Source: SIG447 sp045577075
GTDB taxonomy: Bacteria > Bacillota > Clostridia > UMGS1883 > UMGS1540
NCBI GenBank assembly: GCA_045577075.1
Contig: JAZNHR010000006.1
Location: 1-33,586, forward strand
Direction of reading: 5' to 3'
Length of the DNA: 33,586 nucleotides
The notes under the pieces are model-generated. The model saw nothing but the letters and a program-made list of their open reading frames with translations, did no database searches and was not told the DNA's origin. Of this stretch, positions 15,388 to 25,231 are shown piece after piece (within the stretch, counting starts at the first letter, position 1; each line of letters starts with the position of its first letter). The position numbers and the translations under genes are program-made.

Positions 15388-16287
15388 ATGGAAAAGCATA
15401 TTAAATGGCTGTTTTTTCCGTTTGTATTGGTTGCAGTATTGCCACTTTTTTGGGGAATAACAGCACTTGCCATTATTTTAGCTTCAATTGTATTTTCATT
15501 TTATTCCGCGAAATACGGCTTATCGTTTTCTGTCGTAGGATTGTTGTTCTTTTTTATAATCGCAACACTTTTGCGGGGTACCCAAACGACACTATTGATC
15601 TCTTTGTACTGTGTGCCTGCATTTTTGATGGGAACACTTTTGTTTAAAAAAGCAAGGTTTTCAACGCTTTTAATTTCATCGACAGGTGCAACGCTTTTTG
15701 TGTTGGTTTTACATTCCAAGGCGGTCTCTAAAGCACTCGGAGCAGAGCCGGCACAGTGGTTGTTCCACGATTCGATAGAAGAGATGCGGCGTATGCTTGT
15801 TTCTTCTGCGCCGTTGGACACCTCCATGGCTACTGAAATGGAAATAATGCTAAGACAAGCGTCCAATATAATGCAAACAATGTTGCCATGTTTTTATATT
15901 TTGTTTGCGGCGTTTCTTATGTTTCTTTTGTTTAATATTGTTCGCTTCCTTTTAGATAAAGTAAACATGCATTTGGAGGGCATGCCACATTTTTATGAGC
16001 TTTGGCTGCCGAAAAGCATGAGTGTGATTTTTGTAATACTATTCCTATTTGTATTGTTTACGAATTCTCCCGTTCTGATGAATGTTGTATTTGTGATGTT
16101 TACCATTCATGTAGTGTGCGGATTGTCCATGATAGATTTTTATCTGGTAAGGCACAAAACGCCAAAAGTACTTCGGATTGTTATTTTAGGAATAATACTT
16201 ACCTTTTCAACCGTATTTGGAGGACTTACGTCAACAATCCTATGCTGTATGGGAATGAATGATGGAATGCGTGCAGTACGAAAGTAG
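15388..16287 (+). CDS. DUF2232 (YybS-like) polytopic membrane protein
   Basis: A 299-residue integral membrane protein with about eight hydrophobic segments, including FFPFVLVAVLPLFWGITALAI near the N-terminus and VILGIILTFSTVFGGLTS near the end. It occupies the place directly before gdpP held by YybS/DUF2232 proteins in Firmicutes; their biochemical role is not established. The proposed start is ATG 15388 (MEKHIKWLFF), with GTGAGG 5 nt upstream. An ATG at 15349 in frame is too close to the -10 box to be used. It lies 7 nt before gdpP. Confidence 0.85.
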   Translation: MEKHIKWLFFPFVLVAVLPLFWGITALAIILASIVFSFYSAKYGLSFSVVGLLFFFIIATLLRGTQTTLLISLYCVPAFLMGTLLFKKARFSTLLISSTGATLFVLVLHSKAVSKALGAEPAQWLFHDSIEEMRRMLVSSAPLDTSMATEMEIMLRQASNIMQTMLPCFYILFAAFLMFLLFNIVRFLLDKVNMHLEGMPHFYELWLPKSMSVIFVILFLFVLFTNSPVLMNVVFVMFTIHVVCGLSMIDFYLVRHKTPKVLRIVILGIILTFSTVFGGLTSTILCCMGMNDGMRAVRK

Positions 16288-16294
16288 GTGACTT

Positions 16295-18271
16295 ATGAAA
16301 CATAGAGAAGGCTTACCGAGATTTTATGTCGGCGATATATACTCGAAAATTATTATTATAATTTGTATTGTCTTCGCAACGCTTTTAAAGCTATGGTCTT
16401 TTGCAATTTTCATGACATGTGCACTTTTATTATCTGTTATTTTTAGTGCGTTTTCTTACCACCGTAGCGTACGACATATGCAACAGTATCTTGAAAATGC
16501 TAAAGCGCACGTTGGAACCTCAGAGACGATGTCCGGATTCCCTTTTCCTGCGGTGTCTGTCAATACAGCCGGAAAAATCACTTGGTATAACAGTTCCATG
16601 GATAAGCTGATGGATGGTGAACTTCTTTTTCAAAAGGACATAACGGATTTGGTTAAATCCTTTGATGCATCATGTGCTGAAAATGACGGAAAATTTCCGG
16701 TTTGGAAAACGGAAATTAAAAGCGAATTTTATGCTGTATATGCTCACAAAATTTCTATGCCGACTGTAGAAAACGATTTGATTCTTGCATACTTTATAAA
16801 CATAACCGAACATGAGATTTTGCAAAAAAACTATCATGACATGCGTTTTGTATCTATGACAGTCGCATTTGATAATTATGAAGAAGTTATGCAAGGGTTA
16901 AGCGATGAAATTTTAAATGATGTACAATCTTCCTTAGACCGAAGCCTGCAAAGTATGGTGACGGAAATCGGCGGTATCATGAAAAAAACCGAACGTGACA
17001 GATACGCCATTTATATAACTGGCAAGGCCTTACAAACCCTAATAAATAAAAAATTTCCGATTTTGGATGTAGCACGAGAGATTCAAAACGGAAATACAAT
17101 TGCTCCAACACTTAGCATTGGCATAGGCTTGGATGGGGAGTCTTTCATTGAAAATGATATGTATTCCAGAGCTGCACTGGATATGGCACTCGGACGCGGC
17201 GGCGATCAGGTTGTAATTAAAGATAAAAATCAGATTCAATACTTTGGTGGAAAAACGCGCGAAGTTGAAAAGCGAACAAAGGTTAAAGCCCGTGTGGTTG
17301 CATTTGCCCTTCGGGAACTGCTAGGGCAGAGTGATAATGTTATAATTACAGGGCACAAAAATGCCGATATCGATTGTATTGGCGCAGCCATGGGCATTGT
17401 TTCTATTGCAAGAACCCTTGGGAAAAAAGCATATATTGTGCACAACGAGTGTGACGATACTGCGAAAGAGGTTGTAAAGAAAGCAATTGAGGAGCCGGTT
17501 TATAAAACCGTCTTTTTAAGACGATCTTCTCTTGAAGATGTTCTGATGCCTAAATCGCTTCTCATCATTGTGGACACCAATTCGCCTTCTTATATGGAAC
17601 ACAGCGATCTGCTGGGGCTGACGAATCAAATTGTACTTATCGACCATCATAGAAGAAGTGCGGACTTTATTGACAATCCAACTTTAATTTATCATGAGCC
17701 TTACGCTTCCTCCACATGTGAAATGATCACAGAAATGCTGCAGTATCTTAGTGATAAGAACTGTCTGACGAAAGTGGAAGCCGAAGCACTTTATGCCGGA
17801 ATCTATTTAGATACAAAATATTTTACATTCAAAACAGGGGTCCGAACCCTTGAGGCTGCCGCATATTTAAGGCGAGCTGGTATTGATCCCATTACGGTAA
17901 AACACTACTTTAAAAGTAATTTGGAAACGTTTACCACACGCGCGGCGCTAATTCAAGGTGCAAAAGTAGTAAAAGACCATATCGCAATTTCGGTGGCTGA
18001 TGAAGTACGCTCCCATTCTGTCATCGCACAGGCGGCAGACGAACTGTTAAACATCGCAGGGATTGACACCTCGTTTGTAATTGCAATGCACGAAAATTTG
18101 TGTATTGTTTGCGGACGTTCGACCGGAAATATAAACGTGCAGATCATTTTGGAGCAGCTTGGTGGAGGCGGACATTTTTCTGTTGCTGGCGCACAAGTAA
18201 AGGATGCCTCGCCGTCCGAAGTCGAAAAACAACTGATGGATATTATAGAATCGTATTTGTCTGATCAATAA
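16295..18271 (+). CDS. gdpP: Cyclic-di-AMP phosphodiesterase GdpP
   Basis: A 658-residue membrane-bound phosphodiesterase that hydrolyses c-di-AMP and so tunes wall and potassium homeostasis. Two N-terminal helices (residues 13-50) are followed by a PAS-like domain (about 75-170) and a degenerate GGDEF domain in which the GGDEF signature is lost (ERDRYAIYI region). The catalytic DHH-DHHA1 domains come last: NADIDCIGAAMG near 358, the DHH triplet at 450-452, and the C-terminal GGGGHFSVAGAQ near 625. The length matches the roughly 655-residue family. The ATG is preceded by AGGTGA, 7 nt after the previous gene. rplI follows by 16 nt, the order conserved in Firmicutes. Confidence 0.96.
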   Translation: MKHREGLPRFYVGDIYSKIIIIICIVFATLLKLWSFAIFMTCALLLSVIFSAFSYHRSVRHMQQYLENAKAHVGTSETMSGFPFPAVSVNTAGKITWYNSSMDKLMDGELLFQKDITDLVKSFDASCAENDGKFPVWKTEIKSEFYAVYAHKISMPTVENDLILAYFINITEHEILQKNYHDMRFVSMTVAFDNYEEVMQGLSDEILNDVQSSLDRSLQSMVTEIGGIMKKTERDRYAIYITGKALQTLINKKFPILDVAREIQNGNTIAPTLSIGIGLDGESFIENDMYSRAALDMALGRGGDQVVIKDKNQIQYFGGKTREVEKRTKVKARVVAFALRELLGQSDNVIITGHKNADIDCIGAAMGIVSIARTLGKKAYIVHNECDDTAKEVVKKAIEEPVYKTVFLRRSSLEDVLMPKSLLIIVDTNSPSYMEHSDLLGLTNQIVLIDHHRRSADFIDNPTLIYHEPYASSTCEMITEMLQYLSDKNCLTKVEAEALYAGIYLDTKYFTFKTGVRTLEAAAYLRRAGIDPITVKHYFKSNLETFTTRAALIQGAKVVKDHIAISVADEVRSHSVIAQAADELLNIAGIDTSFVIAMHENLCIVCGRSTGNINVQIILEQLGGGGHFSVAGAQVKDASPSEVEKQLMDIIESYLSDQ

Positions 18272-18287
18272 AAGGAGAGAGTAAGTT

Positions 18288-18734
18288 ATGAAAGTTATAT
18301 TGCTTAGCGATGTAAAAGGGAAAGGTAAAAAAGGACAGATGGTTGAGGTGAGTGACGGCTACGCTCGCAACTATCTATTGCCCAAAGGATTGGCGCAGGA
18401 AGCTACAAAAACTGCAATGAATGATTATGCGGGGAAGGTTGACTCTGCACGATTCCATAAGGAACAAGAGGTTCTGGCTGCCAAGGAAACGGCGCAAAAA
18501 CTAGAAGGAAAGACAATCATCTTACACGCCAAAGCCGGTGAAAACGGAAAGCTTTTTGGTTCTATTACCGGACAGGCTGTCGCAGATGCTATTAAAATGC
18601 AATTGCATGTTGTGGTGGATAAACGTAAGGTCGTTGTAGGAGATGGCCTTAAAAACATCGGCACATCAACGGTTGAAATCAAGGTATATCCTGAAATTAC
18701 TGCAAAAATCAATGTACGCATAGAAGAAGAGTAG
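18288..18734 (+). CDS. rplI: 50S ribosomal protein L9
   Basis: A 148-residue large-subunit protein that binds 23S rRNA. The N-terminal domain carries the family signature GKGKKGQMVEVSDGYARNYL (residues 11-30). A long connecting helix (about 42-75) leads to the C-terminal domain ending KINVRIEEE. AAAGGAGAG lies 8 nt or so before the ATG. It sits between gdpP and dnaB, the common Firmicutes arrangement, so all three are probably co-transcribed. Confidence 0.98.
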   Translation: MKVILLSDVKGKGKKGQMVEVSDGYARNYLLPKGLAQEATKTAMNDYAGKVDSARFHKEQEVLAAKETAQKLEGKTIILHAKAGENGKLFGSITGQAVADAIKMQLHVVVDKRKVVVGDGLKNIGTSTVEIKVYPEITAKINVRIEEE

Positions 18735-18747
18735 AGGAGTGTCTTTT

Positions 18748-20067
18748 GTGGACGAGCAGGTAAACAAGGTACCATATAGCCTAGAGGCTGAACAAGCTGT
18801 TCTTGGAAGCATGATCAAAAGCAGTGCAGCACTTTCACGTGTTATGGAGCTGCAGTTACATGCAAATGATTTCTATTTTGAACAACACAAGGTCATTTAC
18901 GATGCAATCAGTCACTTGTTTTTGGAAAATGTTCCACTTGATTTGATTGTGTTATCCGGTGAACTCAAGGATAAACTTGAAAAGGTCGGTGGCATTTCTT
19001 ATCTTGCTTCAATTATTGATAGTGTTGACACAACAGAAAATATTAAATATTACATCGATATTATCAAGGAAAAGGCAGTTTTACGCAGACTTATCGGAGC
19101 GGCAAATGATATTGCTGACATGTGCTATACTGCCGATGAGGACGTTTCCAAAATATTAGACAGTGCTGAACAGAAGATTTTCAGTATTTTACAAGGTAGA
19201 GATTTAAAGGGGTTTTCCCATATTCGTGATGTTATGCCTGATGTCATAAAAAACATAGAAGACATTCGAGCAACGGGCGGAAAAATGGGCGGACTTCCCA
19301 CAGGATTTAAACAGCTTGATGCTATCACTTCGGGGCTGCAAAAAACTGACTTAATTATTCTTGCGGCACGACCCGGTATCGGGAAAAGTAGTTTTGCATT
19401 AAATATTGCCGGACATGTGGCAAAAGCAACGAAGGAACCTGTCGCGATTTTTACGCTGGAAATGTCAAAGGAACAGCTTGCCAATCGTCTTTTGTGGAGT
19501 GATGCAAAAATTGAAGGCGAAAAGTTTCGCACAGGCAATATAACCGGTGAAGACATGAAGAAAATTGCCCATGCACTCGGTGGACTTGTAAAAGCGCCGA
19601 TTTATATTGACGATACCCCCAATATTCCGGTATCTGAAATGCGCGCAAAGTGTCGTAGGCTAAAACTCGAAAAAGGGCTTGGCATGATTGTGATTGACTA
19701 CTTGCAGCTTATGCAGGGAGGGAAAAAGACAGAAAGCCGCCAACAAGAAGTTTCAGAAATTTCTCGTTCACTTAAAATTATGGCAAAAGAATTGGATGTA
19801 CCTGTTTTAACACTTTCACAGTTGTCTCGTGCCTCTGTTACCCGTGACCAGCCTATCTTGAGTGACCTAAGAGAATCCGGTGCAATTGAACAGGATGCTG
19901 ACATTGTTATGTTTTTAAACCGCAAAACAGGGGATGATGTTTCGCCGGAAGAACTGAATATGGCTGAATGTATTATAGCGAAGCACAGAAACGGTTCAAC
20001 TGGCAAAATAGACCTTATTTGGCGTGGCGAATATACCACCTTTATGGAGCCGGACAAGGTGCATTAA
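18748..20067 (+). CDS. dnaB: Replicative DNA helicase DnaB (DnaC of Bacillus)
   Basis: A 439-residue hexameric helicase that unwinds the replication fork. The N-terminal primase-interaction domain begins VPYSLEAEQAVLGSM. The RecA-like core has Walker A ARPGIGKSS (about 207-215), MSKEQLANR and Walker B MIVIDYLQLMQ. The arginine-rich sensor region LSQLSRASVTRDQPILSDLRESGAIEQDAD is intact. The start chosen is GTG 18748 (MDEQVNK), 8 nt after GAGGAG; an in-frame GTG at 18739 overlaps that ribosome binding site. No intein or insertion is present. tilS follows after 12 nt. Confidence 0.97.
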   Translation: MDEQVNKVPYSLEAEQAVLGSMIKSSAALSRVMELQLHANDFYFEQHKVIYDAISHLFLENVPLDLIVLSGELKDKLEKVGGISYLASIIDSVDTTENIKYYIDIIKEKAVLRRLIGAANDIADMCYTADEDVSKILDSAEQKIFSILQGRDLKGFSHIRDVMPDVIKNIEDIRATGGKMGGLPTGFKQLDAITSGLQKTDLIILAARPGIGKSSFALNIAGHVAKATKEPVAIFTLEMSKEQLANRLLWSDAKIEGEKFRTGNITGEDMKKIAHALGGLVKAPIYIDDTPNIPVSEMRAKCRRLKLEKGLGMIVIDYLQLMQGGKKTESRQQEVSEISRSLKIMAKELDVPVLTLSQLSRASVTRDQPILSDLRESGAIEQDADIVMFLNRKTGDDVSPEELNMAECIIAKHRNGSTGKIDLIWRGEYTTFMEPDKVH

Positions 20068-20079
20068 CGGAGGAAAAAC

Positions 20080-21384
20080 GTGCTTTTTTCTTGCTTTCTA
20101 CAGGAAATTGAATTGGATGATTTTTTGAAAAAGGGCGACACTGTTTTGGTGGCAGTTTCGGGAGGTGCCGACTCCGTGTGCCTTTTGCATCTTATGTGCA
20201 GGCTTCGTGCGCCTTGGAATTTAAACCTTATTTGTGCCCATGTAAATCACTGCCTTCGAGAGGAAGCAGATGACGATGCTATTTTTGTGGAGCGTCTTTG
20301 CAAAAAATGGGAAATACCATTTGTAATGCAGAAAATTGATGTTGGGAAATTGGCAAAAGAACAAAAGATTTCTGTGGAACTTGCAGGGAGAGAAGCACGA
20401 TACACTTTCTTTAAGTCTATAGATGCAAATCTTATTGTGACGGCACATACCAAAAATGATGCGGCAGAAACAGTATTACTCCATTTGGTGCGAGGTTGCG
20501 GTTTGTCTGGATTATGCGGTATTCCGAGAAAACGTGACGACGGCATTTATCGTCCCATTCTCCAGTTTTCTCGAGATCAAATTGAAGAATATCTTTCAAA
20601 CCATCAAATTAAATGGCGTGAGGACAAAAGTAATCAGGATGTAACATACACACGAAATAAAATTAGAAACGAAGTCATGCCACGCATTCTGGAAATGAAC
20701 CCGGCTTTCTTGGACACTGCGGAACGGATGACCACAATTTTAACTGCGGAAAATGTATTCATGTGCGAAAGCGCAAAACAATATAATTGTATATCGAATA
20801 AGGATGGCGTCTATTATATTTCCTTAATGCGCCTTATGGAAATGCCTATAGCACTCCAAAAAAGAGTAATTTCCGATATCTCGGAAAACGCAGATGAGGT
20901 ACAATCCATTTTAGATTTGGCAAAAAAAGAGAATGGTAAGCAAATCTCACTTTCCGGCGGCCGCATTGCTGAAAAAGATTACAATGAAATTGCGATATAT
21001 GTGCCAAAAACGCAATACACTAACGCGGTAAAGCTTCCGCAAACCGGAGAAGTACAATTCGGAAATTATCGCATTACAGTTGGGAACGATGGACTTTCGC
21101 TTCCAGATAAAGAATACTGGATAAGAACTCGAAGAAATGGAGATTGCTTTTCTCCCGAAGGCGTACGCGGACATAAAAAAATAAAGGACTTTTTTAATGA
21201 GAAAAAAATTCCACGCCGATTGCGTGATGAGATACCGCTTATTACGCACAATGATAAAATTGCAGCCGTTGCAGATTGGCGAAGGGATAACAGCTTTCTT
21301 CCTATCGATCAAAAAATTATTCGCATTAAAGTCGAGCCTATCAAAGCATGTGTAAGAAAGCAGAAAGAAGGATATACTTTATGA
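20080..21384 (+). CDS. tilS: tRNA(Ile)-lysidine synthase TilS
   Basis: A 434-residue PP-loop ATPase that converts C34 of the CAU-anticodon tRNA-Ile to lysidine, switching it from Met to Ile decoding; essential in most bacteria. The ATP-binding SGGADS is at residues 27-32, AHVNHCLREEADDDA follows, and TAHTKNDAAET lies near residue 124. The C-terminal TilS domain includes WIRTRRNGDCFSPEG and KIKDFFNEKKIPRRLRDEIPL. The start is GTG 20080 with GGAGGAA upstream. The stop overlaps the hpt ATG (ATGA at 21381-21384), so the two are translationally coupled. Confidence 0.96.
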   Translation: MLFSCFLQEIELDDFLKKGDTVLVAVSGGADSVCLLHLMCRLRAPWNLNLICAHVNHCLREEADDDAIFVERLCKKWEIPFVMQKIDVGKLAKEQKISVELAGREARYTFFKSIDANLIVTAHTKNDAAETVLLHLVRGCGLSGLCGIPRKRDDGIYRPILQFSRDQIEEYLSNHQIKWREDKSNQDVTYTRNKIRNEVMPRILEMNPAFLDTAERMTTILTAENVFMCESAKQYNCISNKDGVYYISLMRLMEMPIALQKRVISDISENADEVQSILDLAKKENGKQISLSGGRIAEKDYNEIAIYVPKTQYTNAVKLPQTGEVQFGNYRITVGNDGLSLPDKEYWIRTRRNGDCFSPEGVRGHKKIKDFFNEKKIPRRLRDEIPLITHNDKIAAVADWRRDNSFLPIDQKIIRIKVEPIKACVRKQKEGYTL

Positions 21385-21923
21385 TAAATGCAATTGAAAG
21401 AATATTAGTAACAGAAGACGAACTCAATCGAAAGGTATCAGAACTGGCAAAACAAATCTCAGTGGACTATACAGGCCGTGACCTACTGTTTGTCACGGTG
21501 CTGAAAGGCAGTTTTGTTTTTGCGGCTGATTTGTTTCGTCGCATCACTATTCCTGCCAAAGTGGATTTTATGGCCGTTTCAAGCTATGGCGCTTCCAGCC
21601 AATCTAGCGGTGTAGTTAAAATCATAAAAGACTTGGATCGCCCCATTGAGGGGCTGGATGTTTTAATTGTAGAGGATATTTTAGACAGCGGCGTAACATT
21701 AAATTATTTAACGCAAAATCTTATGCAAAGAGGCCCCAAAAGTCTAAAAATTTGCACGATTTTAAATAAGCCTGACCGAAGAAAAGCACCGATAACTGCT
21801 GACTATGTCGGTTTTGATATTCCCGATGAATTTGTTGTGGGTTACGGTCTTGATTATGATGAAAAATACAGAAATTTACCGTTTGTCGGCGTGTTAAAAC
21901 GTTCTGTATACGAAACAGAATAA
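21381..21923 (+). CDS. hpt: Hypoxanthine phosphoribosyltransferase
   Basis: A 180-residue purine salvage enzyme that makes IMP or GMP from hypoxanthine or guanine and PRPP. The PRPP-binding motif VLIVEDILDSGVTL is near residues 95-108. The flexible-loop region with SSYGASSQSSG and the C-terminal base-binding part DYVGFDIPDEFVVGYGLDYDEKYRNLP are intact. The start is ATG 21381, overlapping the tilS stop, with AAGAAGGA 8 nt upstream. The tilS-hpt-ftsH order is widely conserved in Firmicutes. Confidence 0.97.
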   Translation: MINAIERILVTEDELNRKVSELAKQISVDYTGRDLLFVTVLKGSFVFAADLFRRITIPAKVDFMAVSSYGASSQSSGVVKIIKDLDRPIEGLDVLIVEDILDSGVTLNYLTQNLMQRGPKSLKICTILNKPDRRKAPITADYVGFDIPDEFVVGYGLDYDEKYRNLPFVGVLKRSVYETE

Positions 21924-21983
21924 CAGCCACAATACGTAAATTCCCAAACTATAATCTTAAACCTTAGAGTAGGAGATGATATC

Positions 21984-23822
21984 ATGCCTAAAGTGCTGAA
22001 AAGCGTCAGCTTTTACATTTTACTTATTATTGCTGTTTTGTTGCTTTGGAATTTTCTGGGCGCGGATGTGACAGAAAACCGTAGCTTTTCTGAGCTTGTA
22101 AGCTTGTTGGAATCGGATAAAATTGAAAAAATGGTTATAGAAGAGCAGCAAATTATTGCAACGCTGCGTGAAGACAAGCGAGAAGTTATTGTCCCAGTCG
22201 TTTCCGCAAACGATATCTATATGTATGCGGGCGAAACACTTCAAAGTAAAATTTCTGACGGAAGCTTACAGCTCGAATATGCTCCGCCGGAGCCCATGCC
22301 ATTTTGGCTTTCCATTTTGCCTACCCTGTTAATCGTTGTTGTTGTGGCAGTGTTCTGGTTTATTATGATGCAACAATCCCACGGTGGAGGGGGCGGAAAA
22401 ATTTCTTCCTTCGGAAAAAACCGTGCACGTAAAATGCCGGATGGTGCAACACAAAAAACATTTGCAGATGTAGCAGGTGCGGAAGAAGAAAAGCATGAAC
22501 TGAAAGAAATTGTAGACTTTTTAAAGGCACCAAAACGATTTATGGAATTAGGTGCCAGAATCCCGAAAGGTGTTCTTTTGGTGGGCCCTCCGGGAACAGG
22601 TAAAACACTTCTTGCGAAAGCAGTTGCAGGCGAAGCTGGTGTTGCCTTTTTTAGCATTAGCGGTAGTGATTTTGTTGAAATGTTTGTCGGCGTTGGTGCT
22701 TCGCGCGTGCGTGATTTATTTGCAGAAGCAAAGAAAAATTTACCTTGTATTATTTTTATTGATGAAATAGACGCCGTCGGCCGCCACAGAGGCGCCGGGC
22801 TTGGTGGCGGACATGACGAAAGAGAGCAAACATTAAATCAGTTGCTTGTTGAAATGGATGGCTTTAGTGCAAACGAAGGCATTATTATTATTGCAGCTAC
22901 CAACCGCCCGGATATTTTAGATCCTGCCTTGCTCCGTCCCGGCCGATTTGACAGACAGGTTACAGTTGACATTCCCGACGCAGGGGAGAGAGAGGCAATC
23001 CTGAAAGTCCATGCAAAAGGCAAACCGTTTGCGGAAAATGTTGACCTTAAGGACGTTGCAAAAGGCACAACAGGCTTTACCGGCGCAGATCTAGAAAATC
23101 TTTTAAATGAAAGTGCAATTCTTGCCGCCAGAAAGAAACAGGTTAAGATTACAAAAGAAAATTTGGATGAAGCACTGATTAAAGTCATTGCAGGCCCTGA
23201 AAAAGCAAATCGCATCCGAAATGAAAAGGCAAAACGACTGACAGCATTTCACGAAGCTGGTCATGCGCTGATTGCAAGACTTTTACCTAGCCAGGATCCA
23301 GTCCATCAGATTTCCATTATTCCGCGCGGACGCGCCGGCGGCTTTACTATGTCCCTCCCGAAAGAAGATAAGTTTTTTGAATCCAGGCAAGATATGCTAG
23401 ATGATATTGTGTGTTTGCTTGGCGGCCGTGTCGCAGAAAAGCTCGAACTGGATGACATTAGCACAGGAGCTTCGAACGACATGCAGCGTGCCACGGCAAT
23501 TGCGAGAGATATGGTTACCAAGTATGGCATGAGCGAAAAACTCGGCCCCATGACCTTTGGCTCTCCCCATGATGAAGTTTTTATTGGCCGTGACTATGCA
23601 CAGCAAACCAAAAACTATTCTGAAAAAACCGCATCCGAAATTGATGCTGAAATCAGTGCAATTATCCATAATTGCTATGTAAAATGCGAAAAGCTTTTAA
23701 CGGATAACCGCGATAAGCTGCATCTTGTAGCAAATACCTTGCTTGAAAAAGAAAAAATTGACGGCGCAGAATTTGAAAAATTGTTTACAGCTACAGATGT
23801 ATCTGAAAATGCTGATGTATAA
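21984..23822 (+). CDS. ftsH: ATP-dependent zinc metalloprotease FtsH
   Basis: A 612-residue membrane-anchored AAA+ protease that degrades damaged membrane and regulatory proteins. The first membrane helix is at about 8-27, followed by an extracytoplasmic domain of about 80 residues. The second helix is at about 107-128, with a Gly-rich linker after it. Walker A GPPGTGKT is at 201-208, Walker B IIFIDEIDAVG follows, and the second region of homology (ATNRPDILDPALLRPGRFD) is intact. The zinc site HEAGH is at 423-427, with a downstream acidic ligand in LDDISTGASNDM. GTAGGAGATG precedes the ATG. Length is normal. The M18 peptidase gene follows by 17 nt. Confidence 0.97.
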   Translation: MPKVLKSVSFYILLIIAVLLLWNFLGADVTENRSFSELVSLLESDKIEKMVIEEQQIIATLREDKREVIVPVVSANDIYMYAGETLQSKISDGSLQLEYAPPEPMPFWLSILPTLLIVVVVAVFWFIMMQQSHGGGGGKISSFGKNRARKMPDGATQKTFADVAGAEEEKHELKEIVDFLKAPKRFMELGARIPKGVLLVGPPGTGKTLLAKAVAGEAGVAFFSISGSDFVEMFVGVGASRVRDLFAEAKKNLPCIIFIDEIDAVGRHRGAGLGGGHDEREQTLNQLLVEMDGFSANEGIIIIAATNRPDILDPALLRPGRFDRQVTVDIPDAGEREAILKVHAKGKPFAENVDLKDVAKGTTGFTGADLENLLNESAILAARKKQVKITKENLDEALIKVIAGPEKANRIRNEKAKRLTAFHEAGHALIARLLPSQDPVHQISIIPRGRAGGFTMSLPKEDKFFESRQDMLDDIVCLLGGRVAEKLELDDISTGASNDMQRATAIARDMVTKYGMSEKLGPMTFGSPHDEVFIGRDYAQQTKNYSEKTASEIDAEISAIIHNCYVKCEKLLTDNRDKLHLVANTLLEKEKIDGAEFEKLFTATDVSENADV

Positions 23823-23839
23823 GAAGGAGGATACTTGCT

Positions 23840-25231
23840 TTGGAAAACAAATTAACATATGAACGGAAAAACGTTTGGAAGGAAGAAAATGTCGATAAAG
23901 AAGCTGTTTTCTCCTTTTGTGAAGGATATAAGGCGTTTTTAAATACCGCGCGAACAGAACGAGAATTTGTTGCAGAAACAGTAAAAGCCGCAAAAAAGGA
24001 AGGTTTTTTACCTTTAGAGGCATTACAAAGTTTAAAACCGGGAGACAAGGTGTATCGTATCAACCGCGGGAAAGGTATTATTTTAGCTGTAGTTGGTACT
24101 GCACCCCTTGAAGACGGCGTGCGAATTGTCGGCGCACACATTGACTCACCGCGTCTTGATTTAAAACAAAATCCGCTGTATGAGGATGGTGAAATGGCAC
24201 TTCTAAAGACGCATTACTACGGCGGTATTAGAAAGTATCAGTGGCTTGCAACACCTTTGGCTATGCATGGTAAGGTCGTTCTGGAAAATGGCAACACAAT
24301 TGATATTGCAATTGGCGATGAAAACGACGATTTTACCTTTACCGTCAGTGACCTTTTACCCCATCTCGCAAAAGAACAGGCAGGAAAACCCCTTCGTGAT
24401 GCCTTTGACGGTGAAAACTTAAATGTAATCATAGGCAGCATACCTGTTGGAGATACCGAGAGCAAAAAACCGATTAAAGAGGCTATATTACAGCATTTGA
24501 ATAAAACATATGGTATGGTAGAAGAAGACTTTTTAAGTGCTGAAATTGAAATGGTTCCCGCAGTTAAAGTCCGCGATGTGGGGTTTGACCGCAGTATGAT
24601 TGGCGGACCTGCACAAGATGACCGCGTTTGTGCCTATACGGCGATGCAGGCGCTTTTTGATGTAAAAACACCAAAGCATACGACAGTTTGCCTTTTGGTG
24701 GATAAAGAAGAAATTGGGAGTATGGGGAATACAGGTATGCAGTCCCGCTTCTTTGAAAATACACTTGCAGAATTTTGTGCTCGTATGGGCGCTTATACCG
24801 AGCTTTCTGTTCGACGCTGTTTAGGGCGTTCCAAGTGTCTTTCTGCTGATGTAAATGCAGCTTTTGACCCAAACTTTGCAAGTGTTTATGAAAAAAATAA
24901 CGCCGCACTACTGGGCCATGGTGTAACAGTTTGCAAATATACCGGTCACGGCGGCAAATCCGAATCCAGTGATGCTTCTGCTGAATTCATGGGTGAAATT
25001 CGTCGTTTATTTAATGCAAACGGTGTGATTTGGCAAACGGCAGAACTCGGAAGAGTGGGTGCAGGTGGTGGCGGAACGATAGCGCAGTATGTGGCAAATT
25101 TAGATATCGACACTATTGACTGTGGAACAGCACTTTTATCTATGCACTCTCCCTTTGAACTATCCAGCAAGGCTGATGTATATATGACATATCGGGCATA
25201 TCAGTGCTTTTTTGTCGGAGAAACAAAATGA
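23840..25231 (+). CDS. M18-family aminopeptidase
   Basis: A 463-residue zinc exopeptidase of the M18 family, which forms large tetrahedral dodecamers and releases N-terminal residues, often acidic or neutral. Metal-binding and catalytic segments are visible: VGAHIDSPRLDLK (His100, Asp102), the bridging region GGPAQDDRV, the catalytic pair DKEEIGSMGNTG (Glu290-Glu291), and a late His in SMHSPFELSSKADV. The start is TTG 23840 with AAGGAGG 9 nt upstream. The stop overlaps the next gene's ATG (ATGA). Its position after ftsH could supply peptide turnover downstream of proteolysis, which is an inference. Confidence 0.92.
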   Translation: MENKLTYERKNVWKEENVDKEAVFSFCEGYKAFLNTARTEREFVAETVKAAKKEGFLPLEALQSLKPGDKVYRINRGKGIILAVVGTAPLEDGVRIVGAHIDSPRLDLKQNPLYEDGEMALLKTHYYGGIRKYQWLATPLAMHGKVVLENGNTIDIAIGDENDDFTFTVSDLLPHLAKEQAGKPLRDAFDGENLNVIIGSIPVGDTESKKPIKEAILQHLNKTYGMVEEDFLSAEIEMVPAVKVRDVGFDRSMIGGPAQDDRVCAYTAMQALFDVKTPKHTTVCLLVDKEEIGSMGNTGMQSRFFENTLAEFCARMGAYTELSVRRCLGRSKCLSADVNAAFDPNFASVYEKNNAALLGHGVTVCKYTGHGGKSESSDASAEFMGEIRRLFNANGVIWQTAELGRVGAGGGGTIAQYVANLDIDTIDCGTALLSMHSPFELSSKADVYMTYRAYQCFFVGETK